A DNA stretch of 64,000 nucleotides from Neobacillus sp. YX16 (GTDB lineage: Bacteria; Bacillota; Bacilli; Bacillales; Cytobacillaceae). Positions 12,310-22,137 of this stretch are shown piece by piece (position 1 is the first letter of the stretch; each line of letters begins with the position of its first letter). The stretch lies in the NCBI RefSeq assembly GCF_030123505.1, contig NZ_CP126115.1, positions 132,501 to 196,500 of the forward strand, in the 5' to 3' direction. Both the position numbers and the translations under genes were made by a program. The notes under the pieces are model-generated. The model was not told the DNA's origin. It ran no database searches and was given only the letters and a program-made list of their open reading frames with translations.

Positions 12310-12587
12310 ATACTCTTGATAAGAAAAAGTGTTGAAGAGGAAAAGTAGAATATGACGCTTTAAAGAGAAAACCATCATCGGCTGAAAGTGGTTTAAGCCT
12401 CTCATGTTTGAAAATGCACCTCTGAGTCCCATTTCGAAAGATGTTACATCTGTGTAGATATGGGCGGAACCTTTCCGTTAACAGGTAGAGTGAGACCAAT
12501 GTAAGCTGTATGTAAAGCAGCTTAGGTCTAATCAGAGTGGAACCGCGCCAAAGCGTCTCTGTCGTTATGACAGGGGCGTTTTTTATT
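12310..12587 (+). promoter_or_regulatory. Cysteine T-box leader of cysE-cysS
   Basis: tRNA-sensing leader upstream of the cysteine genes. The T-box core AGAGTGGAACCGCG is at 12534-12547, followed by a terminator stem (12553-12579) and T-run. The specifier is TGC at 12415-12417, within the usual GAAAA-NNN-A context, so it reads Cys. The UGG-A-ACC bulge carries A, which would pair with the U discriminator typical of tRNA-Cys. Uncharged tRNA-Cys should stabilise the antiterminator and switch on the downstream genes. Confidence 0.93.
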
Positions 12588-12675
12588 TTTCAAAAAAGAC
12601 AAAGGGGAACAACGTAGAGGAGACTATCTTAGGGTAAAGCTAATGTTTTATAAACAATAAGGGGGAAATGAAAAA

Positions 12676-13344
12676 ATGTTCAAAAGGATGAGGGAGGATA
12701 TTGAGGTTGTTTTTGAACAAGATCCTGCAGCGAGAACCTACCTAGAGGTTGTCCTAACGTACTCGGGCTTACACGCGATTTGGGCACACCGTATTGCCCA
12801 TGCATTTTTTAAACGGAAATTATATTTTCTTGCAAGGGTAATTTCTCAGATTAGTCGCTTTTTCACAGGTATTGAAATCCATCCGGGTGCAAAAATAGGC
12901 AGGAGATTTTTTATAGATCACGGAATGGGCGTTGTTATCGGAGAAACTTGTGAAATTGGTGATAATGTAACAGTGTTTCAAGGTGTGACACTAGGTGGAA
13001 CTGGAAAAGAAAAGGGTAAACGTCATCCAACGATAAAGGATAATGCGTTAATTGCAACAGGTGCTAAGGTGCTAGGCTCAATCACCATTGGGGAAAATTC
13101 GAAGATTGGTGCAGGCTCTGTCGTCTTAAAGGAAGTACCGCCTAATTCAACGGTTGTAGGTGTTCCAGGAAGGGTAGTAATTCAGGACGGCAAGAGAATA
13201 ACGAGAGACTTAGACCATTGTAACCTTCCTGACCCAATTGCAGATCGACTAAGGGAAATGCAAATAGAATTGAGTGATTTGAGAGAAGAGTTAATTGAAT
13301 TGAAAAAAGAAAGGACTAAAGTAAATGGCCATTCAGCTTTATAA
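12676..13344 (+). CDS. cysE: Serine O-acetyltransferase CysE
   Basis: Transfers acetyl from acetyl-CoA to serine, the committed step to cysteine. The 222 aa have an N-terminal helical part and a left-handed beta-helix of hexapeptide repeats with the [10 protein letters not shown] and GVTLGGTGK signature segments. It lies under the Cys T-box and its 3' end overlaps the cysS start by 20 nt, so cysteine synthesis and tRNA charging are co-regulated. Confidence 0.96.
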   Translation: MFKRMREDIEVVFEQDPAARTYLEVVLTYSGLHAIWAHRIAHAFFKRKLYFLARVISQISRFFTGIEIHPGAKIGRRFFIDHGMGVVIGETCEIGDNVTVFQGVTLGGTGKEKGKRHPTIKDNALIATGAKVLGSITIGENSKIGAGSVVLKEVPPNSTVVGVPGRVVIQDGKRITRDLDHCNLPDPIADRLREMQIELSDLREELIELKKERTKVNGHSAL

Positions 13345-14725
13345 TACATTAACCAGAAGAAAAGAAGAGTTCATCCCCCTTGAGGAAGGGAAAGTTAAAA
13401 TGTATGTTTGCGGACCGACTGTCTATAATTATATTCATATCGGTAATGCACGACCGGCTATTGTTTTTGATACGGTTCGTCGTTATTTTGAATACCGTGG
13501 CTATGATATACAATATGTTTCCAATTTTACAGATGTGGATGATAAATTAATCCGTGCTGCAAATCAACTTGGGGTGGATGTCCCTGCTATCGCGGATCGT
13601 TTCATTCAAGCGTATTTTGAAGATGTGTCAGCATTAGGCTGCAAACAAGCGGATGTTCACCCACGGGTAATGGAAAATATGGATATTATCATTGATTTTA
13701 TTTCACAGCTTATTGAAAAAGGTTTTGCCTATGAATCAGAAGGTGATGTCTATTTCAGAACAAGAAGCTTTAATGACTACGGTAAACTCTCTCATCAATC
13801 TATTGATGACCTGCAAATTGGAGCAAGAATTGAAATTGGTGAGAAGAAGCAGGATGATCTGGACTTTGCATTATGGAAAGCTGCAAAAGAAGGGGAAATC
13901 TTTTGGGAAAGCCCTTGGGGAATAGGGCGTCCAGGCTGGCATATTGAGTGCTCGGCAATGGCGAAAAAATACCTGGGTGACACGATTGATATCCATGCTG
14001 GCGGTCAAGATTTAACCTTCCCGCACCATGAAAATGAAATTGCTCAATCGGAGGCACTATCCGGAAAGACCTTTTCCCGCTACTGGATGCATAACGGATA
14101 TATCAATATTGACAATGAAAAGATGTCAAAATCGCTTGGGAACTTTGTTCTTGTCCATGACATTATAAAGGCGCACAATCCACAAGTGTTGAGATTTTTT
14201 ATGCTTTCGGTTCATTACCGCAATCCTATCAACTATAGTGAGGAGTTACTTGAAAGCACAAAGGCTGCCTTTGAACGCTTAACAACCTCTTATCAAAATT
14301 TAAAACATCGTAAGGAATCTAGTACAGATTTAACAAATAATAATCAGGAATGGCTAGATAAAATAGCAGCCATTCAGGATGAGTTTACAAAAGCAATGGA
14401 TGATGATTTCAATACGGCAAAAGCTATTTCTGTTTTGTTTGACCTTTCGAAGCTGGCTAACTACTATCTATTGGAAAAGAACACTGCGGTAGAAGTAATT
14501 GATACATTTACCAAACAATTTGATGAGTTATTTAATGTCTTAGGTCTGACGCTTGAGCAAACGACAGAAATGTTAGATGAAGAAATAGATGCCTTAATAG
14601 AAAAAAGAATTCAAGCTCGCAAAGACCGTAATTTTCAGCTGTCTGACCAAATTAGAGATCAACTAAAGGAAATGAATATTATTTTAGAAGATACTCCGCA
14701 GGGTACAAGATGGAAAAGAGGCTAA
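13325..14725 (+). CDS. cysS: Cysteinyl-tRNA synthetase
   Basis: Class I synthetase that charges tRNA-Cys. The 466 aa have zinc ligand Cys29 in [10 protein letters not shown], the HIGN motif (YIHIGNARP), KMSKSLGN and the further zinc-ligand segment GWHIECSA. It starts [10 protein letters not shown] inside the end of cysE. Part of the cysE-cysS-mrnC-rlmB-rae1 run. Confidence 0.97.
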   Translation: MAIQLYNTLTRRKEEFIPLEEGKVKMYVCGPTVYNYIHIGNARPAIVFDTVRRYFEYRGYDIQYVSNFTDVDDKLIRAANQLGVDVPAIADRFIQAYFEDVSALGCKQADVHPRVMENMDIIIDFISQLIEKGFAYESEGDVYFRTRSFNDYGKLSHQSIDDLQIGARIEIGEKKQDDLDFALWKAAKEGEIFWESPWGIGRPGWHIECSAMAKKYLGDTIDIHAGGQDLTFPHHENEIAQSEALSGKTFSRYWMHNGYINIDNEKMSKSLGNFVLVHDIIKAHNPQVLRFFMLSVHYRNPINYSEELLESTKAAFERLTTSYQNLKHRKESSTDLTNNNQEWLDKIAAIQDEFTKAMDDDFNTAKAISVLFDLSKLANYYLLEKNTAVEVIDTFTKQFDELFNVLGLTLEQTTEMLDEEIDALIEKRIQARKDRNFQLSDQIRDQLKEMNIILEDTPQGTRWKRG

Positions 14726-14728
14726 TTC

Positions 14729-15154
14729 ATGCTTGATTATCAAGAAAAAGTAAACGCTAATCAATTGAACAGTCTTGCACTAGCTTACTTGGGTGATGCT
14801 GTCTATGAGATTTATGTCAGACGTCACCTCCTGCAAAGCGGGAAGGTAAAGCCTAACAGTCTTCACCGTGAAGGGACAACCTATGTTTCCGCAAAGGCGC
14901 AATGCCAAGTGTTATTTCGAATGATGGATGAAAACCTCCTTACAGAGGAGGAGTTGGCGGTAGTTAAGCGCGGACGTAATGCTAAATCAGGTACGGTGCC
15001 AAAAAACACAGACGTCCAAACCTACCATTACAGCACCGCATTTGAAGCATTATTAGGATTTTTATATTTAACAGAGAGAACGGAACGACTTGAAGAACTT
15101 ATCTTAAAGTCCTTTGAACATGTGGAAGAAAAGAAAGGAGGAAAAAGCGAGTGA
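14729..15154 (+). CDS. mrnC: Mini-ribonuclease III
   Basis: Dimeric RNase III-type catalytic domain without a dsRNA-binding domain; in B. subtilis it matures the 23S rRNA ends. The 141 aa contain the family segment [12 protein letters not shown] near residues 17-28, with the catalytic acidic residue. Its stop overlaps the GTG start of rlmB (GTGA). Confidence 0.95.
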   Translation: MLDYQEKVNANQLNSLALAYLGDAVYEIYVRRHLLQSGKVKPNSLHREGTTYVSAKAQCQVLFRMMDENLLTEEELAVVKRGRNAKSGTVPKNTDVQTYHYSTAFEALLGFLYLTERTERLEELILKSFEHVEEKKGGKSE

Positions 15155-15900
15155 ACGAAAACCAGGATTATATCATTGGTAAAAACCCAGTTATGGAAGC
15201 TCTAAGGTCGGAAAGAGATATCAACAAAATATTGATTGCAGAATCCTCCCAACGTGGTCAAATGCAGCAATTAATTCAATTAGCAAAAGAAGCAAATGTT
15301 ATCGTTCAATTTGTCCCAAAGAAAAAAATTGACCAGATATCTGATGAAAATCATCAGGGAGTTCTTGCTTACGTTGCAGCCTACCAATATGCAGAGATGG
15401 ATGATTTATTTGCAGCTGCAGAAAAGAAGAACGAGACTCCATTCTTTTTATTATTGGATGAAATTGAGGATCCTCATAATCTAGGGTCAATCATGCGTAC
15501 GGCAGACGCAGTAGGCGCACATGGAATTATTATTCCAAAAAGAAGAGCAGTTGGTTTAACGGCTACGGTCGCAAAAGCCTCAACAGGTGCAATAGAACAT
15601 ATCCCGGTAGTCCGTGTTACCAATATGGCGAGAACCATTGATGAATTAAAGGAGCGCGGTGTTTGGATTGCCGGTACTGATGCAAGTGGAAAACAAGATT
15701 ATCGTCAATTAGATGGTACGATGCCGTTAGGTCTGGTAATTGGGAGCGAAGGAAAAGGGATGGGACGTCTTGTTAGAGATAAATGTGATTTCCTCATCAA
15801 CCTGCCGATGGCTGGAAAGGTAACATCATTAAATGCTTCTGTTGCAGCAGCGTTATTAATGTATGAGGTATACCGCAGGCGGCATCCTCTTGAGGGATAG
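15151..15900 (+). CDS. rlmB: RlmB, 23S rRNA 2'-O-methyltransferase (SpoU family)
   Basis: Trefoil-knot (SPOUT) methyltransferase related to the enzyme for Gm2251 in E. coli 23S rRNA. The 249 aa have an N-terminal L30e-like substrate domain and SpoU motifs 1-3: [22 protein letters not shown] and [17 protein letters not shown] start overlapping mrnC by four bases. Confidence 0.94.
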   Translation: MNENQDYIIGKNPVMEALRSERDINKILIAESSQRGQMQQLIQLAKEANVIVQFVPKKKIDQISDENHQGVLAYVAAYQYAEMDDLFAAAEKKNETPFFLLLDEIEDPHNLGSIMRTADAVGAHGIIIPKRRAVGLTATVAKASTGAIEHIPVVRVTNMARTIDELKERGVWIAGTDASGKQDYRQLDGTMPLGLVIGSEGKGMGRLVRDKCDFLINLPMAGKVTSLNASVAAALLMYEVYRRRHPLEG

Positions 15901-15902
15901 CA

Positions 15903-16412
15903 ATGGACATTTTGCTCGTCGATGGATATAACATAATTGGGGCTTGGCCTGAGTTAAGGTCATTAAAGGACCATGATTTACCAGCAGCAAGGGACCGTTT
16001 AGTAGAACGGATGGCAGAATACCAAGCATATTCAGGTTATCGGGTCATTGTTGTTTTTGACGCCTACTATGTGCAAGGAACTGAAAAGAAGTATAGTAAC
16101 CATAAAGTAGAGGTTATTTTTACAAAAGAAAACGAAACAGCGGATGAGCGAATTGAGAAATTAGCCATTGCTTTAAATAACCGGAGGACTCAAATTCATG
16201 TTGCTACCTCGGATTATACAGAGCAATGGGCTATTTTCGGCCAAGGAGCACTAAGGAAGTCTGCACGGGAGTTACTTATAGAGATGTCCTCAGTCGAAAA
16301 GGGAATCGAGAAAAAGGTGAAAAAAATTCAAGAAAAAAGGCCAGTCTCAAAAATACCAATTAGCAGTGAAGTGGCAGAAATTTTTGAAAAATGGCGCAGA
16401 GGTCAAAAGTAA
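15903..16412 (+). CDS. rae1: Rae1 (YacP), ribosome-associated endoribonuclease
   Basis: NYN/PIN-like endonuclease that, in B. subtilis, enters the ribosomal A site and cuts specific mRNAs. The 169 aa begin with DGYNIIGAWPEL, the NYN catalytic acidic motif, and keep ATSDYTEQ further on. The C-terminus is basic. The ATG lies two bases after the rlmB stop. Confidence 0.92.
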   Translation: MDILLVDGYNIIGAWPELRSLKDHDLPAARDRLVERMAEYQAYSGYRVIVVFDAYYVQGTEKKYSNHKVEVIFTKENETADERIEKLAIALNNRRTQIHVATSDYTEQWAIFGQGALRKSARELLIEMSSVEKGIEKKVKKIQEKRPVSKIPISSEVAEIFEKWRRGQK

Positions 16413-16415
16413 GCG

Positions 16416-16445
16416 TTGACGTTCAAAAGTTTTCGACAGTATAAT
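16416..16445 (+). promoter_or_regulatory. Putative SigA promoter of sigH
   Basis: TTGACG at 16416-16421 and TATAAT at 16440-16445 with an 18-bp spacer, 38 bases before the sigH start. The -35 overlaps the end of the rae1 region. No AbrB site can be assigned by eye, although AbrB control of sigH is known in B. subtilis. Confidence 0.75.
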
Positions 16446-16483
16446 AATACTATCTATGCTTGTTCGGTGGAGGGGGATCTTAA

Positions 16484-17134
16484 TTGAGTACAGACTTCGG
16501 GGAAAAAAGCAACCAGCTATTTTTATCAATGGAAGACGAGGGAATTGTAGATCTAGTGCACCAAGGTAATAGTGAGGCTTTGGATTATTTAATCCACAAA
16601 TATCGAAATTTTGTACGTGCAAAGGCAAGGTCCTACTTCCTAATTGGTGCAGATAAAGAAGATATTGTTCAAGAGGGAATGATTGGCCTATATAAGGCAA
16701 TACGTGACTTTCGCGAGGACAAGCTGACTTCCTTTAAGGCGTTTGCTGAACTATGTATCACTCGGCAAATTATCACTGCCATTAAGACAGCAACAAGACA
16801 AAAGCACATACCATTAAATTCCTATGTATCATTGGATAAACCTATCTATGATGAAGAATCCGACCGCACATTAATGGATGTCCTTTCTGGTACGAAGGTT
16901 CTTGACCCTGAGGAACTGATTATTAATCAAGAAGAATTCGATCACATAGAAGTGAAAATGACTGAATTATTGAGCGATTTAGAACGTAAGGTTTTGGCAT
17001 TATATCTAGATGGGCAATCCTATCAAGAGATTTCAGAAGAACTGAATCGTCATGTTAAATCAATTGATAATGCTCTCCAGCGTGTAAAGAGAAAATTAGA
17101 ACGGTATTTAGAAATTAGGGAATTTAGTCTCTGA
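16484..17134 (+). CDS. sigH: Sigma factor H
   Basis: RNA polymerase sigma factor for the transition to stationary phase and early sporulation. The 216 aa have sigma region 2 (EDIVQEGMIGLYKAIRDF) and region 4 (SYQEISEELNRHVKSIDNAL). The start is a TTG with a GGAGGGGGA site upstream. Its presence next to rpmG-secE-nusG is the Bacillus arrangement and supports a spore-forming host. Confidence 0.96.
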   Translation: MSTDFGEKSNQLFLSMEDEGIVDLVHQGNSEALDYLIHKYRNFVRAKARSYFLIGADKEDIVQEGMIGLYKAIRDFREDKLTSFKAFAELCITRQIITAIKTATRQKHIPLNSYVSLDKPIYDEESDRTLMDVLSGTKVLDPEELIINQEEFDHIEVKMTELLSDLERKVLALYLDGQSYQEISEELNRHVKSIDNALQRVKRKLERYLEIREFSL

Positions 17135-17247
17135 TTTTTGAAAACGGTGACATTTGAATGAACACGCACGCGCATGCTGTTGACAATAATTAGGGGTCAT
17201 GTTACATTTTTAAAGATATAAAAGATGGATATTGAAGGTGTCGAATT

Positions 17248-17394
17248 ATGAGTAAAAAGATTATTCTGGCATGTGCTGACTGTGGGTCACGTAATTACAC
17301 TACGAATGCAAATCAGTTACAATCAGAACGATTGGAATTAAAAAAATATTGCAAAACATGCGCCACCCATACAATCCACCGAGAAACAAAATAA
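17248..17394 (+). CDS. rpmG: Ribosomal protein L33
   Basis: Small 50S protein of 48 aa starting [13 protein letters not shown]. Two CxxC pairs (CADC and CKTC) make this the zinc-binding C+ form, which in Bacillus is the one replaced by a C- paralogue during zinc starvation. Located between sigH and secE as in relatives. Confidence 0.93.
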   Translation: MSKKIILACADCGSRNYTTNANQLQSERLELKKYCKTCATHTIHRETK

Positions 17395-17443
17395 TTTTTA
17401 TTCATACAAGCAATGTTATTCCGATAGTTGGAGGGTTACAGAT

Positions 17444-17626
17444 ATGCTACGCTTAAAGAAATTCTTCAGTGATGTTTTACGTGAAATGAGAAAAGTTAGT
17501 TGGCCGAAACGCAAGGAACTAACTCGCTATACCATTACTGTTATTACAACAGTTGCTTTTTTTGCAATATTTTTTGGAGTAGTCGATTTAGGAATTTCGG
17601 AATTGATTCGAGTTATCCTTGAATAA
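17444..17626 (+). CDS. secE: SecE, preprotein translocase subunit
   Basis: Essential single-span subunit of the SecYEG channel. The 60 aa have an amphipathic N-terminal segment with the conserved RKVSWPKRKE motif, then one hydrophobic helix. Located directly upstream of nusG, separated by a terminator and a repeat element. Confidence 0.96.
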   Translation: MLRLKKFFSDVLREMRKVSWPKRKELTRYTITVITTVAFFAIFFGVVDLGISELIRVILE

Positions 17627-17643
17627 TAAAAGGTATTTCATGG

Positions 17644-17700
17644 TATAATGGTGAATAATAAAGCAGTTATTTATGTAAAGCCCGTCTGACGGGTTTTTTC
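17644..17700 (+). terminator. Promoter-like -10 followed by terminator after secE
   Basis: CCCG-TCTGA-CGGG plus a T-run (17681-17699) forms a short terminator. A TATAAT lies only about 32 bases upstream (17644-17649), with a poor -35 (TTGAAT, 19-bp spacer). If active, the promoter would give a terminated transcript of roughly 45 nt. The terminator itself is the secure part of this call. Confidence 0.7.
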
Positions 17701-17710
17701 ATTTGTCTAG

Positions 17711-17852
17711 AACGAAAAGCGGAAGCGCCTTGAATAAGGAAAATGTAGTTCTATTTTTCCTAGGGGCGGCAGGCGTAAGACGAGCCGGCATAAAGTTTGT
17801 TCTTTATCCTTCTTGTCGGATTGGCTTATGACCCCTAGGCGCTGGAGCTAGC
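17711..17852 (+). repeat. Bacillaceae-type intergenic palindromic repeat, copy 1
   Basis: Non-coding element starting AAAAGCGGAAGCGCCTTG and ending CCTAGGCGCTGGAGCTAG, with GCGCCT/AGGCGC near its ends as an inverted repeat. Internal blocks AGGCGTAAGACGAGCCGG and GGATTGGCTTATGACCCC recur in the inverted copy at 19119-19236. It fills most of the secE-nusG gap. Confidence 0.75.
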
Positions 17853-17906
17853 CAAATAAATTTTTTTATAAAAGTACGGGGAGGGATGGACGTTTAGTCC
17901 TCTTGA

Positions 17907-18440
17907 ATGGAAAAAAATTGGTATGTTTTACATACTTACTCAGGTTATGAAAATAAGGTCAAAGCAAATCTAGAAAAACGTGTTGAATCAATGGGTATGA
18001 CGGATAAAATCTTCCGTGTAGTAGTGCCTGAAGAAGAAGAGACAGAAATAAAAAATGGAAAAACGAAAGTAGTGAAAAGAAAAGTATTTCCAGGCTATGT
18101 ACTTGTTGAAATCGTCATGACAGATGATTCGTGGTATGTTGTCCGGAATACTCCAGGTGTAACTGGATTTGTTGGTTCTGCTGGAGCAGGATCTAAACCA
18201 ACTCCACTTCTGCCTGAAGAAGTAGTTGTCATCCTAAAACGCATGGGCGTTGATGAGAAGCGCATCGATGTAAACTATGAAATTGGCGAAACAGTTCGGG
18301 TAAAAGAAGGTCCATTTATGAACTTTACAGGAACAGTAGAAGAAATGGATAAAGACAAGGCAAAACTTAAAGTTCTCGTTAATATGTTTGGCCGGGATAC
18401 CCCGGTAGAACTAGAATTTACACAGATTGATAAGTTGTAA
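17907..18440 (+). CDS. nusG: NusG, transcription elongation factor
   Basis: Binds the RNA polymerase clamp and affects pausing and termination. The 177 aa have the NGN domain beginning [14 protein letters not shown], the conserved GYVLVE and [11 protein letters not shown] segments, and a C-terminal KOW domain ([14 protein letters not shown]). It precedes rplK as in almost all bacteria. Confidence 0.97.
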   Translation: MEKNWYVLHTYSGYENKVKANLEKRVESMGMTDKIFRVVVPEEEETEIKNGKTKVVKRKVFPGYVLVEIVMTDDSWYVVRNTPGVTGFVGSAGAGSKPTPLLPEEVVVILKRMGVDEKRIDVNYEIGETVRVKEGPFMNFTGTVEEMDKDKAKLKVLVNMFGRDTPVELEFTQIDKL

Positions 18441-18474
18441 ATTAAAGAATTATTAATAGTAATTTGAAAAAAAC

Positions 18475-18633
18475 TTGAAATCATTTTTAAAAAGTGGTAA
18501 TATTTCATAGGTCAGTATGTCTCTTGTGAGACTAGACTTTTGATAAGATCTTTATCTTTATATAAAGACAGATACCTGAGTGGGAGGGCAAAAACCCTAT
18601 TACCACATCACGGACTTTAAGGAGGTGTGTCTC
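18475..18633 (+). promoter_or_regulatory. Promoter and leader of rplK-rplA
   Basis: TTGAAA (18475-18480) and TAATAT (18498-18503) with a 17-bp spacer. The leader contains GGGAGGGCAAAAACCC and an ACCACATCACGG segment before the ribosome-binding site. In relatives L1 represses its own operon by binding a leader mimic of its rRNA site; that role is inferred here. Confidence 0.72.
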
Positions 18634-19059
18634 GTGGCTAAAAAAGTAATTAAAGTTGTTAAATTACAAATCCCTGCTGGGAAAGCGAATCCTGCACCAC
18701 CAGTTGGACCTGCATTAGGTCAAGCCGGTGTTAATATTATGGGATTCTGTAAAGAATTTAACGCTCGTACAGCAGATCAAGCTGGATTAATCATTCCTGT
18801 TGAAATCACGGTTTTTGAAGACCGTTCATTTACATTTATTACGAAAACTCCTCCTGCTGCAGTTCTTTTGAAAGTAGCAGCTGGAATCCAGTCTGGTTCT
18901 GGTGAACCAAACCGTAATAAGGTAGCAACAGTTAAGCGTAATACAGTACGCGAGATTGCGGAACAGAAAATGCCTGACCTAAACGCTGCAAGCGTTGAAG
19001 CAGCAATGCGCATGGTTGAAGGTACTGCTCGCAGCATGGGAATCGTTATCGAAGACTAA
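18634..19059 (+). CDS. rplK: Ribosomal protein L11
   Basis: 50S protein of the GTPase-associated centre; also needed for RelA activation. 141 aa starting [18 protein letters not shown] chose the GTG at 18634 with GGAGGTG upstream; an in-frame start 18 codons earlier adds an unrelated leader-encoded tail. Pairs with rplA downstream. Confidence 0.97.
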   Translation: MAKKVIKVVKLQIPAGKANPAPPVGPALGQAGVNIMGFCKEFNARTADQAGLIIPVEITVFEDRSFTFITKTPPAAVLLKVAAGIQSGSGEPNRNKVATVKRNTVREIAEQKMPDLNAASVEAAMRMVEGTARSMGIVIED

Positions 19060-19088
19060 TCCATGCAAACTGTTTTTGTAATGAAGGG

Positions 19089-19115
19089 GGTTGCGTAATT
19101 GCGCAACCTTTATTC
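19089..19115 (+). terminator. Hairpin after rplK
   Basis: GGTTGCG and CGCAACC form a stem around a six-base loop (TAATTG), followed by TTTATT. It may cause partial termination between rplK and rplA, or be a processing site; the T-run is short. Confidence 0.6.
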
Positions 19116-19118
19116 GTG

Positions 19119-19236
19119 GCAAGCTGCGGCGCCTAGCCCCTCGGGGTCATAAGTCAATCCGTCCAGAAGGTAAAGAACAACCTTCTAGCCGGCTCGTCTT
19201 ATGCCTGTCGGGGCTGGACAAGGCGCCTCCGCTTTT
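19119..19236 (-). repeat. Bacillaceae-type intergenic palindromic repeat, copy 2 (inverted)
   Basis: The reverse complement matches the element at 17711-17852 in several blocks: AAAAGCGG-GCGCCTTG start, AAGACGAGCCGGC, TTGTTCTTT and a CTTATGACCCC-GGCGCC end. It lies in the rplK-rplA gap in the opposite orientation to copy 1. Confidence 0.72.
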
Positions 19237-19286
19237 ATAGGTGGGAGTTATTAAACGTTAAAACCACAATCTAGGAGGAAATAAAA

Positions 19287-19985
19287 ATGGCTAAAAAAGG
19301 TAAGAAGTATTTAGAAGCTGCTAAGCTTGTTGATAACACAAAAGCTTATCCAGTTGCTGAAGCAATCGAACTTGCAAAGCAAACTAATTATGCTAAATTT
19401 GATGCAACACTTGAAGTTGCATTCCGTTTAGGTGTAGACCCTAAGAAAGCTGACCAGCAAATCCGTGGTGCAGTAGTACTTCCAAACGGAACTGGTAAAA
19501 CTCAACGCGTTTTAGTATTCGCGAAGGGTGAAAAAGTGAAAGAAGCAGAAGCTGCTGGTGCAGATTATGTTGGCGATGCAGAATACATCACTAAAATCCA
19601 ACAAGGTTGGTTTGATTTTGACGTAATCGTTGCAACTCCTGACATGATGGGTGAAGTGGGTAAACTTGGTCGTACTTTAGGACCAAAAGGTTTAATGCCA
19701 AACCCTAAAACAGGTACAGTAACATTTGATGTAACTAGAGCTATTAACGAAATTAAAGCAGGTAAAGTTGAGTACCGTGTAGATAAAGCTGGAAACATCC
19801 ACGTACCTATCGGTAAATCATCTTTCGAAAACGAAAAGCTTGTTGAGAACTTCAAAACTGTGTTCGAAACAATGGTTAAAGTTAAACCTGCAGCTGCAAA
19901 GGGAACATATATGAAGAATGTAACAGTTACTTCAACTATGGGACCTGGCGTGAAGGTTGATCCTTCATCTGTAACAGTTAAGTAA
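19287..19985 (+). CDS. rplA: Ribosomal protein L1
   Basis: 50S stalk protein and translational repressor of its own operon in many bacteria. 232 aa with the family signature [26 protein letters not shown] site upstream of the ATG. Separated from rplK by a repeat element of about 120 bp, which is unusual for a pair that is commonly close. Confidence 0.97.
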   Translation: MAKKGKKYLEAAKLVDNTKAYPVAEAIELAKQTNYAKFDATLEVAFRLGVDPKKADQQIRGAVVLPNGTGKTQRVLVFAKGEKVKEAEAAGADYVGDAEYITKIQQGWFDFDVIVATPDMMGEVGKLGRTLGPKGLMPNPKTGTVTFDVTRAINEIKAGKVEYRVDKAGNIHVPIGKSSFENEKLVENFKTVFETMVKVKPAAAKGTYMKNVTVTSTMGPGVKVDPSSVTVK

Positions 19986-19996
19986 TTTTTTACCAA

Positions 19997-20180
19997 TTGA
20001 CAAATATAGATACATTTTATATAATCTATTTTGTTGTTTAAATAAAACATTTGTACTGAAGACAGCAGGTGCGAGCATTCGCTTAATTCCCTGCCGAGGT
20101 AATGCGATAGAATTGGCTGAAATCTTCGGCTATTGTATGCACCTCCATGTCTGACTATTGATATGGAGGTTTTACTTTGC
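19997..20180 (+). promoter_or_regulatory. rplJ promoter and L10 leader
   Basis: A consensus promoter, TTGACA (19997-20002), 17 bp, TATAAT (20020-20025), is followed by a structured leader (about 20056-20180). It contains the conserved AGGTGCGAGCAT element and ends in the stem ACCTCCAT/ATGGAGGT with T's. This matches the L10 leader family, where the L10-L12 complex binds its own mRNA to limit synthesis. Confidence 0.85.
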
Positions 20181-20217
20181 CTGGTATAAATGTAGAGAAT
20201 CTACAGGAGGTGTAAAG

Positions 20218-20718
20218 ATGAGCAGCGCAATCCAACAAAAAGTTCAAATCGTTGATGAAATTACAGCTAAGTTAAAAGCTAGTGTTTCAACAATCGTAGT
20301 TGACTACCGTGGTCTGACTGTTGCTGAAGTAACTGAACTTCGTAAGCAACTTCGTGAAGCGGGTATCGACTTCAAAGTTTACAAAAACTCTATGGCTCGT
20401 CGTGCAGCTGATGCAGCTGAACTTTCAGAGTTAAATGCAGCATTAACTGGTCCGAACGCAATCGCGTTCAGCACGGAAGATGTAGTAGCACCTGCAAAAA
20501 TTCTTAATGACTTTGCGAAAAAGCACGATGCACTAGAAATTAAAGCTGGTGTAATCGAAGGCAATGTAGCAACAGTTGAAGAGGTTAAAGCACTTGCAGA
20601 ACTACCTTCACGCGAAGGCTTGCTTTCTATGTTACTCAGCGTACTACAAGCTCCAATCCGCAACCTTGCTCTTGTTACAAAAGCAGTTGCAGAACAAAAA
20701 GAAGAACAAGGCGCGTAA
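20218..20718 (+). CDS. rplJ: Ribosomal protein L10
   Basis: Stalk base that anchors L7/L12 dimers. 166 aa starting [13 protein letters not shown] chose ATG 20218 behind AGGAGGTG; an in-frame ATG 20 codons upstream lies within the leader. The C-terminal helix that binds L12 is intact. Followed by rplL. Confidence 0.97.
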   Translation: MSSAIQQKVQIVDEITAKLKASVSTIVVDYRGLTVAEVTELRKQLREAGIDFKVYKNSMARRAADAAELSELNAALTGPNAIAFSTEDVVAPAKILNDFAKKHDALEIKAGVIEGNVATVEEVKALAELPSREGLLSMLLSVLQAPIRNLALVTKAVAEQKEEQGA

Positions 20719-20773
20719 GCTAAAGCTTATGGCTTAACAAATAACGGAATGAAAACTAAGGAGGAACATTAAA

Positions 20774-21133
20774 ATGACTAAAGAACAAATCATTGAAGCG
20801 GTTAAATCTATGACTGTTTTAGAACTTAACGACCTAGTAAAAGCAATCGAAGAAGAATTCGGCGTAACTGCTGCTGCACCAGTAGCAATGGGCGGAGCGG
20901 CTGTAGCAGCTGTTGAAGAGCAAACTGAATTTGATGTAATCCTAGCTAGCGCTGGCGATCAAAAAATCAAGGTTATCAAAGCTGTACGTGAAATCACTGG
21001 TCTTGGTCTTAAAGAAGCAAAAGACCTTGTTGACAACACTCCAAAAGCTGTTAAAGAAGGCGTTTCTAAAGAAGAAGCTGAAGAACTTAAAGCTAAACTT
21101 GCTGAAGTTGGAGCAAACGTTGAAGTTAAGTAA
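20774..21133 (+). CDS. rplL: Ribosomal protein L7/L12
   Basis: Flexible stalk protein that recruits translation GTPases. 119 aa: N-terminal dimerisation domain, Ala/Gly-rich hinge ([14 protein letters not shown]) and C-terminal domain with [25 protein letters not shown] sequence. A terminator follows. Confidence 0.97.
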   Translation: MTKEQIIEAVKSMTVLELNDLVKAIEEEFGVTAAAPVAMGGAAVAAVEEQTEFDVILASAGDQKIKVIKAVREITGLGLKEAKDLVDNTPKAVKEGVSKEEAEELKAKLAEVGANVEVK

Positions 21134-21146
21134 TAACCTTATAGAA

Positions 21147-21176
21147 AAGCTCGCTGTATAAGCGGGCTTTTTTTCG
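21147..21176 (+). terminator. Terminator after rplL
   Basis: AGCTCGCT and AGCGGGCT form a stem around TGTATA, followed by seven T's. A short sequence just after it (21183-21215, AAAAGCGGATGTGCC and GGCGGCTTCCGCG) resembles the ends of the repeat elements near 17711 and 19119 and may be a decayed copy. Confidence 0.88.
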
Positions 21177-21273
21177 ATACTTAAAAGCGGATGTGCCTAG
21201 GCGGCTTCCGCGAGATATTTGTTTTTTTCCTCAGGTAACCTCATTAATGAACACTCCTCAGGAGGTGAGCTTA

Positions 21274-21873
21274 TTGTCTGAACATTACTATTCTCGTACA
21301 CAAAAGGTTGAAAGTGAACCGAAATTTTGGGACTTTACTTTAAGGAGTCAGTTATTTCGTTTTAAAACTGATAATGGAGTCTTTTCAAAGAAGGAAGTAG
21401 ATTTTGGCTCTCGCTTATTAATAGAAGCTTTTGAATTGCCAAATGTGGAAGGATCTGTTCTGGATGTAGGCTGCGGATACGGTCCAATTGGCCTTTCGAT
21501 TGCGAAAAATTATCCAGAGCGCATTGTACATATGATTGATGTAAATGAACGGGCGATTGAATTGTCAAAAGCTAACGCTGAGCAAAATGCCGTATACAAT
21601 GTTGAAATTTATGAAAGTGACACTCTGATAAACGTAAAGGAATTTAATTTTGCGGCTATTTTAACAAACCCGCCTATTAGAGCAGGTAAAAAGACGGTCC
21701 ACGATATTTTTGAACAAAGTTATGAGCATTTAGTCACCGGTGGTGAGCTTTGGATTGTCATTCAAAAGAAACAAGGTGCACCCTCTGCTCTCGAAAAATT
21801 AAAAGAACGATTTACTACAGTTGAAACGATTGACAAGTCTAAAGGTTATTTTATTATAAAGGCAGTAAAATAG
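21274..21873 (+). CDS. Class I SAM methyltransferase, RsmC/YbxB-like
   Basis: Probable rRNA guanine-N2 methyltransferase of the RsmC type (YbxB in B. subtilis); the exact target in Bacillus is not proven. 199 aa with SAM motif I VLDVGCGYGPIG and the catalytic NPPIRAGK motif. The start is a TTG placed by AGGAGGTGAGC just upstream, giving MSEHYYS as in relatives. It lies between rplL and rpoB, the conserved place. Confidence 0.92.
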   Translation: MSEHYYSRTQKVESEPKFWDFTLRSQLFRFKTDNGVFSKKEVDFGSRLLIEAFELPNVEGSVLDVGCGYGPIGLSIAKNYPERIVHMIDVNERAIELSKANAEQNAVYNVEIYESDTLINVKEFNFAAILTNPPIRAGKKTVHDIFEQSYEHLVTGGELWIVIQKKQGAPSALEKLKERFTTVETIDKSKGYFIIKAVK

Positions 21874-22137
21874 TTGACTTGAATTTGTCAAGTGTGTTAG
21901 CATTATAAAATGCCATCATAATATTTTCCGAATTATTCCTGAAAATACTTAATTTATAAGTATAAAACATGTTTAAGTCGGAAAAGATGACAAAATAATA
22001 GTCAAAATGTGAAAATGTGGTTTTTAAGAAATAAAAACCCTTTTTCTTTTTTTGTCTAATGGAGGAACTCCTTTTGTTCCTTTCATAAGACCAAAATATA
22101 TGTTTTATAAAAACGCTTGATTTGAGGGGTGAATCAG
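21874..22137 (+). promoter_or_regulatory. Leader region of rpoB
   Basis: A 264-base gap. TTGACT at 21874-21879 with TAGCAT at 21898-21903 (18-bp spacer) is a possible promoter. A small inverted repeat (GGAGGAACTCC, near 22060-22070) and T-rich runs precede rpoB; they could act as an attenuator, but I see no clear terminator. Confidence 0.45.

Noticed and set aside
12676..13344. Overlap of cysE and cysS as an assembly error
   Set aside because: Both proteins have normal lengths and correct ends; a 20-base overlap is compatible with translational coupling.
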